NCBI GenBank assembly: GCA_003290165.1
Contig: QNQO01000221.1
Coordinates: 868,001-932,000, forward strand
Reading direction: 5' to 3'
From: Berberis thunbergii
Taxonomy: Eukaryota > Streptophyta > Magnoliopsida > Ranunculales > Berberidaceae
Length of the DNA: 64,000 nucleotides
The notes beneath the pieces were generated by a model. That model was given only the letters and a program-made list of their open reading frames with translations, was not told the DNA's origin and ran no database searches. Position 1 is the stretch's first letter. Every line of letters starts with the position of its first letter. Both the position numbers and the translations under genes were made by a program. Below are positions 34,261 through 45,095 of the stretch, piece after piece.

Positions 34261-35313
34261 GAAGTTAACCAAATGGATCACAAAGCTTCATTTCTTAATT
34301 TCATATCTCAAAAGCAACAACATTTAAATTCTCTAAAACAAGAAATTGCATACAAAAGAATTGATGAACAACTACAAGACCCTAAATTACAATCTCAAAT
34401 TGTTCAATATCAAGAACATCTTAAACAAGAATTATTCTCCAATATTCCTAATGCGTTTTGGCATAGGAAACAACACTGTGTTTATCTTCCTTATGAACCA
34501 GATTTCAATGAAAGAAAAATCCCTACAAAAGCTAGACCAATTCAAATGAATTCTGAGCTTATGGAATACTGTAAATAAGAAATTCAACAATTGCTGGCCA
34601 AAAATCTTATTCGCCACTCCAAATCCCCTTGGAGTTGTTCAGCTTTTTATGTTCATAAAACTGCTGAACTTGAGTGTGGTAGTCCTCGTCTAGTCATCAA
34701 CTACAAGCGCCTTAATCAGGTCTTACGTTGGATTAGATATCCCATTCCTCATCAACGTGATCTTCTCAAGAGATTACAATCGGCATGTGTCTTCTCTAAG
34801 TTTGATCTGAAGTCAGGATTTTGGCAAATTCAGATTCATCCCAAGGATCGGTATAAAACTGCCTTCAATATTCCCTTTGGTCATTACGAATGGAATGTAA
34901 TGCCCTTTGGTCACAAAAATGCACCGAGTGAATTTCAAAATATCATGAATGAAATTCTCTTTCATTTTTCTCATTTTACAATCGCGTATATTGATGATAT
35001 GCTTGTCTTCTCCGAGTCAATCTCAGCCCATTGAAAACACTTGTATCAATTTGAAAAATGTATTAAGCAAAATGGTTTGGTTTTATCACCTACCAAAATT
35101 AATCTTTTTCAAACCAATGTTCGTTTTCTCGGCCATACTATTCATCATGGTATGATCACTCCTTTTTCAGGAGTAATTGATTTTGCAGATAAATTTCATG
35201 ATGAACTTCAGGACAAAACCCAATTACAAAGATTTCTTGGCTCTTTGAATTATGTTTCTGATTTTTACAAAGGCCTCCGTGTTTTACTCAAGCCCTTTTA
35301 CAATAAGCTTTAG
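34261..35313 (+). pseudogene. Pararetroviral reverse transcriptase
   Basis: The RT starts in the open frame at about 34500 (TKARPIQMN) and continues after an in-frame TAA (34576-34578) with SPWSCSAFYV, RLVINYKRLN, FSKFDLKSGFWQIQIHPKD, HYEWNVMPFG and the intact catalytic YIDDMLVF (34987 on). TGA at 35032-35034 and TAG at 35311-35313 interrupt it. It would convert pregenomic RNA to DNA. The reverse copy at 36412-38079 keeps sense codons at the last two positions but has its own lesions. Confidence 0.85.
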
Positions 35314-35811
35314 AAAAACCCTGGTCCATGGACTGAAGCCCATTCCCAAATAGTTCGTCAAGTCAAATCCCAAGTCAAGAGTCTTCCTTGTTTAGGAATC
35401 TCAGATCCCAAGGCTTTCAAGATCGCAGAAACAGATGCGTCCAACCAGGGGTATGGTGGTATCCTTAAACATCGTTTACCTGGTTCTACTTCAATCCAAT
35501 TGGTCCGATACCATTCTGGTATTTAGAATTTTGTATAGATCAATTATTCAACCGTGAAAAAAGAGGTTTTATCAATTGTTTTATGAATCATGAAATTTCA
35601 AGATGATTTAACAAATCAAAATTTTCTTTTACGTGTTGATTGCAAATCTGCCAAAGAGATTTTAACCAAAGATGTTTTAAATCTCGTTTCCAAACAGATT
35701 TTTGTCAGATGGCAAGGTTTGATTTTTGCATTCGATTTTGACATCGAATATATAAAGGGAGCAGACAATTCTCTCGCTGACTTCCTCACAAGAGAGTTTA
35801 TCCAAAAATGA
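35314..35811 (+). pseudogene. Pararetroviral RNase H
   Basis: In frame with RT it reads VKSLPCLGIS, FKIAETDASNQGYGG, LLRVDCKSAKEILTKDV and FAFDFDIEYIKGADNSLADF, the RNase H Asp-containing motifs at the polyprotein end. Three in-frame stops occur at 35524, 35536 and 35584. It closes with a natural TGA at 35809-35811. Confidence 0.8.
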
Positions 35812-36274
35812 GTTCGCAGAGCTCATCTTCTTCGCAGATTCCCTCTGCAATACCCCAATTCAAGTCTCAATATGCTATGTCCCCTTCTGTGACACAGCCC
35901 AAGCCTCCTTTTTCTTATGCAACCACCCTTACCAATCGTTTTCAGTGCCTCCAAGAAGTTGAATCAAGTTCTACAATGGCTTCATTCCAGAAGACCCTTA
36001 TCCATTCCAATCAGTATGTGACAAAGACTTGTCTCGAGCCTATCCTCATGCTTGAAACTAGTCTTTAATCTTTCAAGCAAGATACTCAAGCAATAGCCCG
36101 TCAGGTGTTCTCTTCACAGATGCTCTATGAAGAAGCTGATGGTCTCAAGAATCAAAGGTTCTATGAGTTTATCTTCGTCGACACAGATTCGGTGGTGATT
36201 ACTCACAATATGGAGAAATCTAATACCCAGAAGATTTCTCACTCCAAGTGTCAGATTTTGAAAATCCTGACTGA
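35808..36274 (+). pseudogene. Pararetroviral ORF2, function unknown
   Basis: The ATG at 35808 overlaps the RNase H stop as ATGA. The protein opens with a Ser/Gln-rich stretch, then TMASFQKTLIHSNQYVTK; TAA at 36066 cuts this copy after about 86 codons. In the inverted copy the same frame reads on without that stop to a conserved IARQVFSSQMLYEEVDGLKN region and beyond the arm. I recognise no domain. Small ORF2 products of florendoviruses have no known function. Confidence 0.6.
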
Positions 36275-36411
36275 GAATACTATTCACCTTTTGAGAAGGA
36301 ACAAGAAAAGCTTGAGACTAGGCTTGCTTGTAGTCTTGATAATTGAAGGAGGCAGGAAGGAAGTTAACAAAAAACTTTCTATGAGAAGTTGGATGTTGCT
36401 TCCAGTCTGCT
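36275..36411. other. Spacer (loop) between inverted pararetroviral arms
   Basis: 137 bp separate the two arms. On the minus strand it continues ORF2 of the right-hand copy (RKFFVNFLPASFNYQDYKQ), so the junction joined a copy broken at 36274 to one that extended further. No filler DNA is evident. Confidence 0.7.
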
Positions 36412-38079
36412 TCAGTCAGGATTTTCAAAATCTGACACTTGGAGTGAGAAATCTTCTGGGTATTAGATTTCTCCATATTGTGAGCATTCACCACCAAATC
36501 CGTGTCGACAAGGATAAACTCATAGAACCTTTGATTCTTGAGACCATCAACTTCTTCATAGAGCATCTGTGAAGAGAACACCTGACGGGCTATTGCTTGA
36601 GTATCTTGCTTGAAAGAGTAAAGACTAGGTTCGAGCATGAGGATAGGCTCGAGACAAGTCTTTGTCACATACTGATTGGAATGGATAAGGGGCTTCTGGA
36701 ATAAAGCCATTGTAGAACTTGATTCAGCTTCTTGGAGGGGCTAAAAAGGATTGGTAAGGGTGGTTGCATAAGAAAAAATAGGCTTGGGCTGTGTCGCAGA
36801 AGGCGGCATAGCATATTGAGACTTGAATTGGGGTCTTTCAGAGGGAACCTACGAAGAAGATGAGTTCTGCAAACTCACTTTTGGATAAACTCTCTTGTGA
36901 GGAAGTCAGCAAGAGAATGGTCTGCTCCCTTTATATATTCGATGTCAAAATCGAATGCAGAAATCAAACCTTGCCATCTAGCGAAAATCTGTTTGGAAAC
37001 GAGATTTAAAACATTTTTGGTTAAAATCTCTTTGGCAGATGTGCAATCAACACGTCAAAGAAATTTTTGATTTGTTAAATCATCTTAAAATTTCATGATG
37101 CATAAAACAATTGATAAAACCTCTTTTTTCACGGTTGAATAATTGATCTGTACAGAATTCCAAATACCAGAATGGTATCAGACCAATTGGATTGAAGTAG
37201 AACCAGGTAAACGCTATTTAAGGATACCATCATACCCCTGGTTGGACGCATCTGTTTCAACGATCTTGAAAGCCTTGGGATCTGAGATTCCTAAACAAGG
37301 AAGACTCTTGACTTGGGCTTTGACTTGATGAACTATTTGGACCTGGGTTTTTCTTAAGCCTATTGTAAAAGGGCTTGAGTAAAACACGGAGGCCTTTGTA
37401 AAAATCAGAAACATAATTCAAAGAGCCAATAAAGCTTTGCTATTGGGTTTTGTCCCGAAGTTCATCAGGAAATTTATCTGCAAAATCAATTGCTTTTGAA
37501 AAGGAGTGATCATACCATGATGAATAAAATGGCCGAGAAAACGAACATTGGTTTGAAAAAAAATAATTTTGGTAGGTGATAAAACTAAACCATTTTGCTT
37601 AATACATTTTTCAAATTGATACAAGTGTTTCCAATGGGCTGAGATTGATTCGGAGAAGACAAGTATATCATTGATATAGACGATTGTAAAATGAGAAAAC
37701 ATGAGAGATAATTTCATTCATGATATTCTGAAATTCACTCGGTGCATTTTTGAGACCAAAGGGCATTACATTCCATTCGTAATGACCAAAGGGAACATTG
37801 AAGGCAGTTTTATACTTATCCTTGGGATGAATCTGAATTTGCCAAAATCCTGACTTGAGATCAAACTTAGAGAAGACACATGCCGAGTGTAATCTCTTGA
37901 GAAGATCACGTTGATGAGGAATGGGATATCTAATCCAACGTAAGACCTGATTAAGGGGCTTGTAGTTGATGACTAGACGAGGACTACCACGCTCAAGTTC
38001 AGCAGCTTTATGAACATAAAAAGTTGAACAACTCCAAGGGGATTTCGAGTAGCGAATAAGATTTTTGGTCAGCAATTGT
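36412..38079 (-). pseudogene. Inverted partial pararetrovirus copy (RT, RNase H, ORF2)
   Basis: On the minus strand this is the same segment as 34587-36274, roughly 95% identical by eye. From right to left it holds RT (SPWSCSTFYVHKAAEL, FGLKNAPSEFQNIMNE), RNase H (EIVETDASNQGYDG-type sequence around 37240) and ORF2, whose start codon is GTG. The RT catalytic box reads YINDILVF at about 37667-37687: the first Asp is Asn. A frameshift lies near 37700. It lacks the capsid, protease and movement protein parts. Its outer end at 38079 changes abruptly into unrelated sequence. Confidence 0.85.
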
Positions 38080-39448
38080 GTACTCAGCTGAGCATGGTGG
38101 TCAGCACTGAACACTACTCCTCTGCTGAGAAAAAAATATTCTGCTAAACTGTATTGGGCCCAGACTTGTGCTGCATTGGGCCCAAACTTGGGCTTTCTCT
38201 TTTTGTGACTTTCATGGGTAATTTTTTGGGCTTCTCGGGAATAACCCTAATCTTTAGGCTTCTTTATCCTGTAGGTCCAAGGATTATTTTTGGCTCCCAC
38301 AAATGCCCCTCATCACCTTTGCATTTGAGCTGACCGTTTTTCTTTCCCTTCTTACTTAAAAGCAGGGGAGATGTATTTTCACTGATGAGCCCTACCAAAA
38401 ATAAAAGTAGAATGCCCATGATCTTGCTGACTTATCTGTCTTTATTGATACAAGTAAATGATCTGCATGTAGAGGCTTCTGCTATTGTTGAAATGCAGTT
38501 TGCTAAAGACAAAATGATCTGCATGTAAATGCTTTTGCTACAGATGACATGATCTACCAGATGACTCATACATAATCATTTCATGTGCGCTTGGGCTTTG
38601 TCCAAATAGAGGATCATCCTTAGGTGAATAAAACAAGTCATGCTCTGGCATCCTGGTGATTTGACGACCCATCCACTTATAAATGTCACGTATCGTTAAG
38701 TTGACCTGCCATTGTTTCAGCATTACTTGAGGGGTCTTCATTTATCGAAGGATGTGACCCTGATTTGCTGGCTGACTTTGTTTTCCCGGTTAAGAAGGGA
38801 GTGAATTCTACTATGAAATTTGCTAAGGCTTGAGCCTTTATAGTTGTCCTCGGCCGGTCGATTTTGTTGAAGGACGCGACACTGATCTGCTAGTTGACTT
38901 TGATTCCCCGATTGATGAGAGAATGTATTCTGTTAAAGCTTGAGCCTTTAAAGTTGTCCTCAGCCAGTAGATCAAGTCTTATTGGCTCAACTCTATCGCT
39001 CATTTCATATGTTTTTGACAAGCATCCGAGAGGAAGTTGTGCCCCCAATTCTTTACTAATTAGAACTGAGCTAACTACTATAGTTGAAACTCCCAAGTAG
39101 ATGTATAGTTCTTCCCCTAGATTTGTCCGTTGATCTACTCAATAATCGATTCAAAGTTGTTGCTCTAATAGTGAGACTTTGAATTTCTTTTGGAGTTGAT
39201 GATGACTTCATGTCAAGTAGTGGTCTTCTTTGGTTTTATGATCCCCAAACTTTGTCTATGTTTGTTTGTCTGCTAACATATAAATATTTGCGTTAAGGGC
39301 ACAAAAGTTTGATTGACCTCTTTCATGAGTTTTCAATATGCTTAACTCGGAATTTAATCATAACTTGAGAAAATTAATCATGATTTAAATCTATTCATCT
39401 TGGAAATTGCACGAAAATATTGTTTGATCTGCTGACCGTTTAATAAAA
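38080..39448. other. No recognisable gene; non-coding repeat-like DNA
   Basis: 38080-38400 contains tgggcccagacttg and tgggcccaaacttggg phrases and a cccacaaatgcccctcatc stretch reminiscent of LTR flanks. 38450-38530 repeats an atgatctgcatgta word. 38755-38865 and 38876-38970 are diverged direct repeats sharing gcttgagcctttaaagttgtcctc-like sequence. No protein domain is visible on either strand. Confidence 0.45.
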
Positions 39449-40427
39449 CTTAAAGAGATTTAAGTAGTCCAGAATAAGATGCTTATATATTCAATGATTG
39501 ATTAATTGAATTATCCATTCACGGAGAGTGACACCTTCTACTGAGGTGTGATCCTTTAATGAGGCATTTGGTTTGTGTGGTCTGCTGATCACTTGACTAA
39601 ACTTAAAACGGATTCAAATAATCTCAAGTAATATGCTTTTATGCATTGAATTACCAACTCGATGATAGTGTCATCCTTTACTGAGGCATTTTGCTTGTGT
39701 GGTCTACTGACCACTTGACTAAACTTAAACGGATTTGAGCAGTCTTAAGTAAGATGTTTTTAAACACTGAATTACCCACTCACTGAGAGTGTCATCTTCT
39801 ATTGAGGCATGAGCTTCTATTGAAACATTTTGCTTGTGTGGTTTGTTGATCACTTGACTAAACTTAAATGGATTTAAGTAGTCTTAAGTAAGATGCTTTC
39901 ATGCATTGAATTACCCACTTATGAAAAGTGTGATCCTCTACTGAGATGTGATCCTCTACTGAGGCATTTTGCTTATGTGGTCTGCTGACCAATTGTCTAA
40001 ACTTAAACGGATTTTAGTACTCTTGAGTAAAATTTTTTTATGCATTTAATTACTCACATAGAGTGCCATCCTTCATTGAGGGGTGATCCTTTATTGAAGC
40101 ATTTTGCTTTTATGGTCTGCTGACCATTTGACTAAACTTAAACGGATTTAAGTAGTCTTAAGTGAGATGATTTTATGCATTGAATTACCCACTTATGAAA
40201 AGTGTCACCTTCTACTGAGGTGTGATCCTTTACCGAGACATTTTGCTTGTGGTCTGCTGACCAATTGTTTAAACTTAAACGGATTTAAGTAGTCTTGAGT
40301 AAAATGTTTTTATGCATTTAATTACCCACTCACATAGAGTGCCATCCTCTATTGAGGTGTGATCCTCTATTGAAGCATTTTGCTTGTGTGGTCTGCTGAC
40401 CATTTGACTAAACTTAAACGGATTTAA
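39449..40427. repeat. Tandem array with a ~139-bp unit, about seven copies
   Basis: The anchor word acttaaacggattt (with variants) occurs at about 39449, 39601, 39723, 39862, 40001, 40135, 40273 and 40412, i.e. spacings of 152, 122, 139, 139, 134, 138 and 139. Each unit also carries ttgcttgtgtggtctgctgacc, a (c/t)ctactgagg repeat and atgcattgaattacccac. The array stops exactly where the CACTA element starts, in the middle of the eighth anchor. Confidence 0.9.
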
Positions 40428-40735
40428 CACTACACCAAAAGGCCAGTTTAGCTACACCGAGATGGCCACGGTTTTAAACTGTTGGTTTGTTTGCCACGGC
40501 AAAAAACCGTAGCTATAATGACCAACGGCTTACAACCGTGGGTAAAAAAGAATTGGCCACGGCTGAAAACTGTTGCTTTATTGGCCACGGCCAAAAATCG
40601 TGGCTATAATTAGCAATGGCCTAAAACCGTGTCTATAGTGGGCAACGACCTAAAACCGTGGGTTTATTTGCCGCGGCCAAAAATAGTGGCTATAATGGGC
40701 AACAGCCAAAAACCGTTGCTAAAAAAGAGTGGTTT
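40428..40735 (+). mobile_element. CACTA transposon 5' terminus, copy 1
   Basis: It starts CACTACACCAAAAGGCC and continues with subterminal ggccacggttttaaac / aaaaccgtggctat pairs to about 40735. It is followed by a thin coding-free leader. No corresponding 3' end (TTTTGGTGTAGTG) is found to its right in the window. The element begins inside the 139-bp tandem array. Confidence 0.8.
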
Positions 40736-41387
40736 GCACGTGCGCGTGTGTTGGGAGGAGTTTCGCGCTCTGGCGAAAATTTCACTCTTTGGCAAAAAAA
40801 ATTGGGGAAAATAAAAGGTTTGCGCGGTCATTGCGAAATTGATTTTCGATTTTCGACTTATTGCGAAACAAATTGGTGCAGAGGAGAGATCGAGGAGCAG
40901 AGGAGAGTTCGGGGTTTGGCGCAGAGAGAGATCGAGCTTTGGCGCAGAGAAGAGATCGAGGAGGAGCAGAGGAGAGATGGAGGTTTGGCGTAGAGGAGAG
41001 ATCGAGGAGCTTGAATATCAAAGTCAGAGAGAGCTTGAAAATTGCATGGTTTGGTTTCGCCTCCTTCCATTTTCATTTTAGGGTTCCATTTTCATTTCTG
41101 GCCATTTGCTGTTGAATTTACACATAATGGGAGATCTACTTTTGGGGTTCTTCTTCATTTGTGATGGTGGTTTTTTCAATTAGTTCTCTCATCATTTCTT
41201 CTCTTTGTAAATCATATAGATATTTTCATTGATTTATATCATTGAAGAAGTAATCAGAGCTATTAAAAATTGGTAGATGAGCGAAGTGAAAGAAAGCCTG
41301 ATATTGCAATTCTTTGTCGATGTCTATTATCAAAGATCAGGAAGGATCTATCGTCAGGCAATATTCAAATCTACCTTTAGCTCTGAA
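40736..41387. other. CACTA copy 1 interior: purine-rich tandem repeat and AT-rich DNA
   Basis: At 40876-41007 a ~30-bp purine-rich unit (gcagaggagagatcgaggag with ggtttggcg variants) is repeated about four times; open frames over it are repeat artefacts. By analogy with the leaders of the 45096 and 60683 copies, it may be the transcribed leader of a transposase gene. The rest has no readable gene. Confidence 0.5.
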
Positions 41388-41516
41388 GGTCATGTTTGTC
41401 TGTCATTGAGTACTGACTAATTTGTATACTGCAGGGCCCTGAAGGTCTGAGCCAGTACGGGCAGTAGTATGTTGGATAGGAGAATGCGCATACATTGCTT
41501 GTTTTTGGGGTGCAAA
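41388..41516 (+). repeat. Copy of a gene fragment shared with 60071-60199
   Basis: 129 bp identical to 60071-60199 except for about five substitutions. It includes an ag acceptor followed by the same exon start (GPEGLSQYGQ), but the next codon is TAG here where the other copy has CAG. It ends at tgcaaa, where the two sequences diverge completely. It lies in the CACTA copy 1 interior and is the shorter of the two copies. Confidence 0.85.
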
Positions 41517-42425
41517 TGAACTGGTGGTAGAAGTTTGATGGTATATTGAATTGCCATTGCAAGTTTTTTTTTATGTGTTTTACTCTTTGAATCTTTACTA
41601 AGTATTGCAAAAGCATGTGAGTCTCTTTCAAATAAGTTTAGGGTTACAATAAAATTGCATACCCCCTTTTTGCAAATTTCTACTACTAGTGCTTAAGGAA
41701 ATTGAAACAACTTAACTCACTCCATGTCAACCTGACTTTTTGTTTTTTTATTTTTATGAAGATTAAGCTAGAGCCTTTTTCTTAACACCTTCATGGTTTT
41801 GTTGGGGGCTTCCTTGTGTTCTTTTAACCCATTTCTGAGACCACTGCATTAAAATAATATGACATGATGTTGTTTGTAATATGACAAGATGTTGTTCTTT
41901 TGTTTGCACTGGTAGAATGCTTGCAAGAGTGGATGGTTCCTAGTTAAAGTTGCAGAAGGAGTTTGTTAGCACCATATTTGCAGGAGGGATGCTTAACAAT
42001 GATACTGTTCTCCATGTGAGTATCTTCTTATTATAATGCAAACGTTCTTATACATCTGCATGCCATGTCGGCCATGTGTTGTGTTGTGTTGTGTGTTCTT
42101 ATACATACGTTCTTTATACCATATTGTTCTCATCAACGTGTAAAACATTCTGTGATATATTTCAGATTTTGTTCATTTTTTACTTATTAATAAAGGAGAC
42201 TAGTGATCTGTGGTTGTAGGAGTTCTACATCCTAGTTAGAGTCATTTGTTGAAACTTGTAATGTAGAATGCTTGTAGTTCTTCTAATAAATTGGCTGTAA
42301 AAGATTGCATGCATTACGTTTCCTGTTTGTCTACTGTTCTCTTGACAAAGTTTTATGTCATCGGATGGTTGCATGGTTTCCCGATTGGCATTCTTGTTGA
42401 GTAAGAAGAGTCAGATTATTCCTAT
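41517..42425. other. CACTA copy 1 interior with one unidentified exon-like block
   Basis: Mostly AT-rich with no gene. One block, 41916-42015, is bordered by tag and gtgag. It reads LARVDGS, a TAG, then LKLQKEFVSTIFAGGMLNN and DTVLH, with a clean frame apart from that stop. It looks like a captured exon, but I do not recognise the protein. Confidence 0.4.
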
Positions 42426-42730
42426 TACTACACCAAAAGGCCGTTTTAGCTACACGTAGATGGCCATGGTTCTTAGCCGTGGGTTCATTTGCCTCGGCTA
42501 ATAACCGTGGCTATAATGGCCAACGGGCTAAAACCGTGGGCACAAACGTGTTTTGAACTGCCAACGGCTTAAAACCGTTGCAATAATCACCACCCCATGG
42601 CCACGGTTTAAAACCGTGGGTTCATTTGCCACGGCTAAAAACCGTGGCTATAATGGCCAAAGGGCTAGAACCGTGGGCACAAACGTGTTTTGAACTGCCA
42701 ACGGTTTAAAACCGTGGCTAAACACATGTG
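42426..42730 (+). mobile_element. CACTA transposon 5' terminus, copy 2
   Basis: It starts TACTACACCAAAAGGCC (first C changed to T) with subterminal pairs such as ggccacggtttaaaaccgtg. A stretch of about 100 bp (cgtgggcacaaacgtgttttgaactgccaacgg) occurs twice, so the subterminal region was locally duplicated. It differs from copies 1 and 3 in detail and represents another subfamily. Confidence 0.8.
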
Positions 42731-43666
42731 TTTTGCATTTGCGTATGTGTGGAGAGAGTTTCGTGCTCTGCCTCCAAAACTTTCGCGCTTTAAATTTGGC
42801 GAAAAAAATTATATGCTTCTTATGCTTCAAACTTTGCAGAGGTCGCTCTCTCACTGTCAGCGAAGAAGGTTTGTCTTTCTCTGTCTCTTCTCAAAAACTC
42901 TTCTATCGTACGATATCTCAAGTGACCGAACAGTCGAGTAGTTCTGAACAACAAAGTAGGTTTTTGATAATTTAGGCAAAATTTGACACAGATGGTTTTG
43001 TGAATTGTTAGATCTAGGGCTTGTTCATATTTTCAAACTCTGGGTAAGTCGAAATTTTGAAACTTGTTCATTGTTTAATGAGATCTTTTGATGATGGTGT
43101 TCTGTTTTGGTGAAATCTGTCTTGAAAGCTATCCTAATTTCAAATCTAAGCGTTTGGGGGACGAAAGTTGAGACCAACTTTTCATTCAACTTGTTTTCAA
43201 GCTAAGGTGAGTTGGAATTCAATGTACCCATTTGATTTAGGGTTTTAATTTTGTGTTTTTTTGACATGGTGTTTATATTTGTTTGAATTTTGTAGATATG
43301 CTTTTCATTGATTGTGTGTTAGTAATCTTAACATGTATAGTTTAATGCCCGTAACCAAACTCACAAGATTTGCCTCTCTCCCTTCCTTTTTGTGTTATGT
43401 TATTGTTGTTGTTTGTCTCTGTTTATTCTTTTTATTTTAGAGAGTAGCTGTAGGGTTTTACTGTATATCGATGTATAAGTAATGAGAAACATATATATAT
43501 GAATGGATTCATCAAAATTCCTACTAAGACACCGTTGACGTGATTTGGAAATTTAAAATCCATTAAATTTGTGTATAGATAATCCTGTCTCCATAACCTC
43601 CCTCCAAAATCAGCCGCTTTGGAAATTTCTAACTTCATTAATTTAGGTATACCTTTTTGCTTGCAG
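42731..43666. other. CACTA copy 2 interior, leader-like, no gene
   Basis: 42750-42960 resembles a transcribed leader (ggcgaaaaaaattatatgct, gcagaggtcgctctctcact, ending aacaaag|taggt). Beyond it the sequence is AT-rich with nothing readable until the MOR1 exon. Confidence 0.4.
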
Positions 43667-44188
43667 CTTATGATGGATGTGAACATAGCTGTTGCAGTTG
43701 AAGCTTTACAAGCTATTGGGAATCTTGCTAGGGGACTGAGAAATCATTTTTCTGAAGGCTCACGGTTTCTCTTACCAGTTTTGCTTATAAGTAAAGTGAA
43801 ACATGCTCTATTTACTATGTAATAGGATTATTTATAATATTGCAGTGGTTTCCCTGATTATCTTTTAGTTAAAATCTATGAAATGCTAGTTTTGAGGTTT
43901 TAACTAAACATAATCATGTGCAGTGATATTGAATTGTATGCGACATGTCTAGTGTTTTTTCAGTATGGTTTTTACTCTTTTTTTTATTCTCCTTTTTGGT
44001 TATTACTTTTTTATGCTTGTCTACTTCAAGTTGTTACTTTACTAGATAGGATTGGCTCACAGTATTTTTTTATCTTATGAATAGGAAAAATTGAAAGAAA
44101 AAAAAACCAACTGTTATAGATGCTCTTACTCACACTCTCCAAGCTGTGCATAAGGCTGGGTGCTTAACACTCATTGATGTTATTGAAG
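43667..44188 (+). pseudogene. MOR1: Two exons of MOR1/GEM1 (XMAP215-type microtubule polymerase)
   Basis: Exon 43667-43786 begins after ttgcag and reads MMDVNIAVAVEALQAIGNLA with RFLLPVLL. After a ~300-bp intron, exon 44085-44188 (after aatag) reads EKLKEKKPTVIDALTHTLQ and AVHKAGCLTLIDVIE. The two exons are adjacent in the plant MOR1 protein, within a TOG domain that binds tubulin. The first exon's donor is damaged (ataagt) and the second has a GC donor. No other MOR1 exon is in view. The context between two CACTA heads indicates a captured fragment. Frames are open. Confidence 0.8.
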
Positions 44189-45095
44189 GCAAGTTTTTCT
44201 TCATTCCATCACTATCTCCAATAGTGTGCATGGTATTTCTGGTTGGGCTTAATCTCACCTAAAGTAATGAGTTTTGTTATTCTTAGACTAATGGACACAC
44301 AAGAAAATCTTTGCTTCTATTAACAGAATATTCCTCTTTTCTTCTATCTTCTGGGACCTTTTGAAAGCTGCTAGATTTTTATGTTTCGGGGTAGCTAACT
44401 AGATCGTACACAACTTGGTTGCTGATCTAAAAAAAATCTCATCCCATGGGCATTAGTGAACATTTTTCATTTTTCACTCGGTACTTAGTTGGAGTGTCAT
44501 TTTATTTATTTCTTATTATTATTTTTATTGCAGTTTAATCATATCAAGTTTTTTCATTTTCTTTGTGTTGTCAAGGGGTAAATGTATTTAGAAAAGCTAA
44601 AGGGTGATACTCTTATGAGGTTTCCCACCAAAAAACTATTGCTTTAGAATGACTTTAAAGTATTTTTTTAGTGGCCTGTTTTGGAGACATTATTTATAAC
44701 CAAATGCATGTTTAAGCTTTCTCAAGTTCTGTTTGCCTGGAATCAATGGTATTATTACCCCTTGCCATGTTGATTGGTGAACCTTCAATGCGCCAGACCA
44801 AACAAAACTCATGGTTTTCATTACTGTTCTGTTTTTGAAATAGGAAGAGCTTTTCAGGCCTGTATTTGGTTATATTCTGAAATAGAATGAGTTGTTTTCT
44901 TGTATTGGGTTTCATTGATTTGCTCTATTTTTGTGTGTGGGTGTTGCAGTAAGAAATTGATCAAGCTTGTGTTATGTTTTCTTGTGTGTTGTTTTGATGT
45001 TAATATGTAGGGTTTTGACATTAACTAAAAGTGTCTCGTTTCTGGCCAACGTGTCTGACAATTAGTATCCATGTTGTTGTTATCTAACTTATTGA
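44189..45095. other. No recognisable gene; AT-rich
   Basis: Between the MOR1 exons and the next CACTA head I find no exon, RNA gene or known repeat. It could be MOR1 intron sequence carried with the fragment. Confidence 0.4.

Larger units (their letters stand above)
30319..36274 (+). mobile_element. Endogenous pararetrovirus (Caulimoviridae, florendovirus-like), rearranged
   Basis: Plus-strand domains in order are 30K-type movement protein, capsid with zinc knuckle, aspartic protease, RT, RNase H, then a second small ORF that overlaps the first by ATGA. A single large polyprotein with MP first and an ORF2 behind RNase H matches the layout known for florendoviruses. No LTRs or integrase occur, which separates it from the gypsy elements nearby. 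Frameshifts and stops occur in every domain. The left border at 30318 cuts LINE copy B; the right border at 36274 is the inverted-repeat junction. The intergenic promoter region is not recognisable here. Confidence 0.85.
34587..38079. repeat. Long inverted repeat: arms 34587-36274 and 36412-38079
   Basis: Two antiparallel arms of 1688 and 1668 bp with a 137-bp spacer, both of pararetroviral RT-RNase H-ORF2 sequence. Shared outer-edge bases are acaattgctg (34587 side) and cagcaattgt (38079 side). A transcript crossing the centre from either side would form a long double-stranded RNA. Confidence 0.85.

Noticed and set aside
40839..41115. Overlapping Arg/Glu-rich frames of 80-111 codons
   Set aside because: These are products of the purine-rich tandem repeat behind CACTA copy 1.
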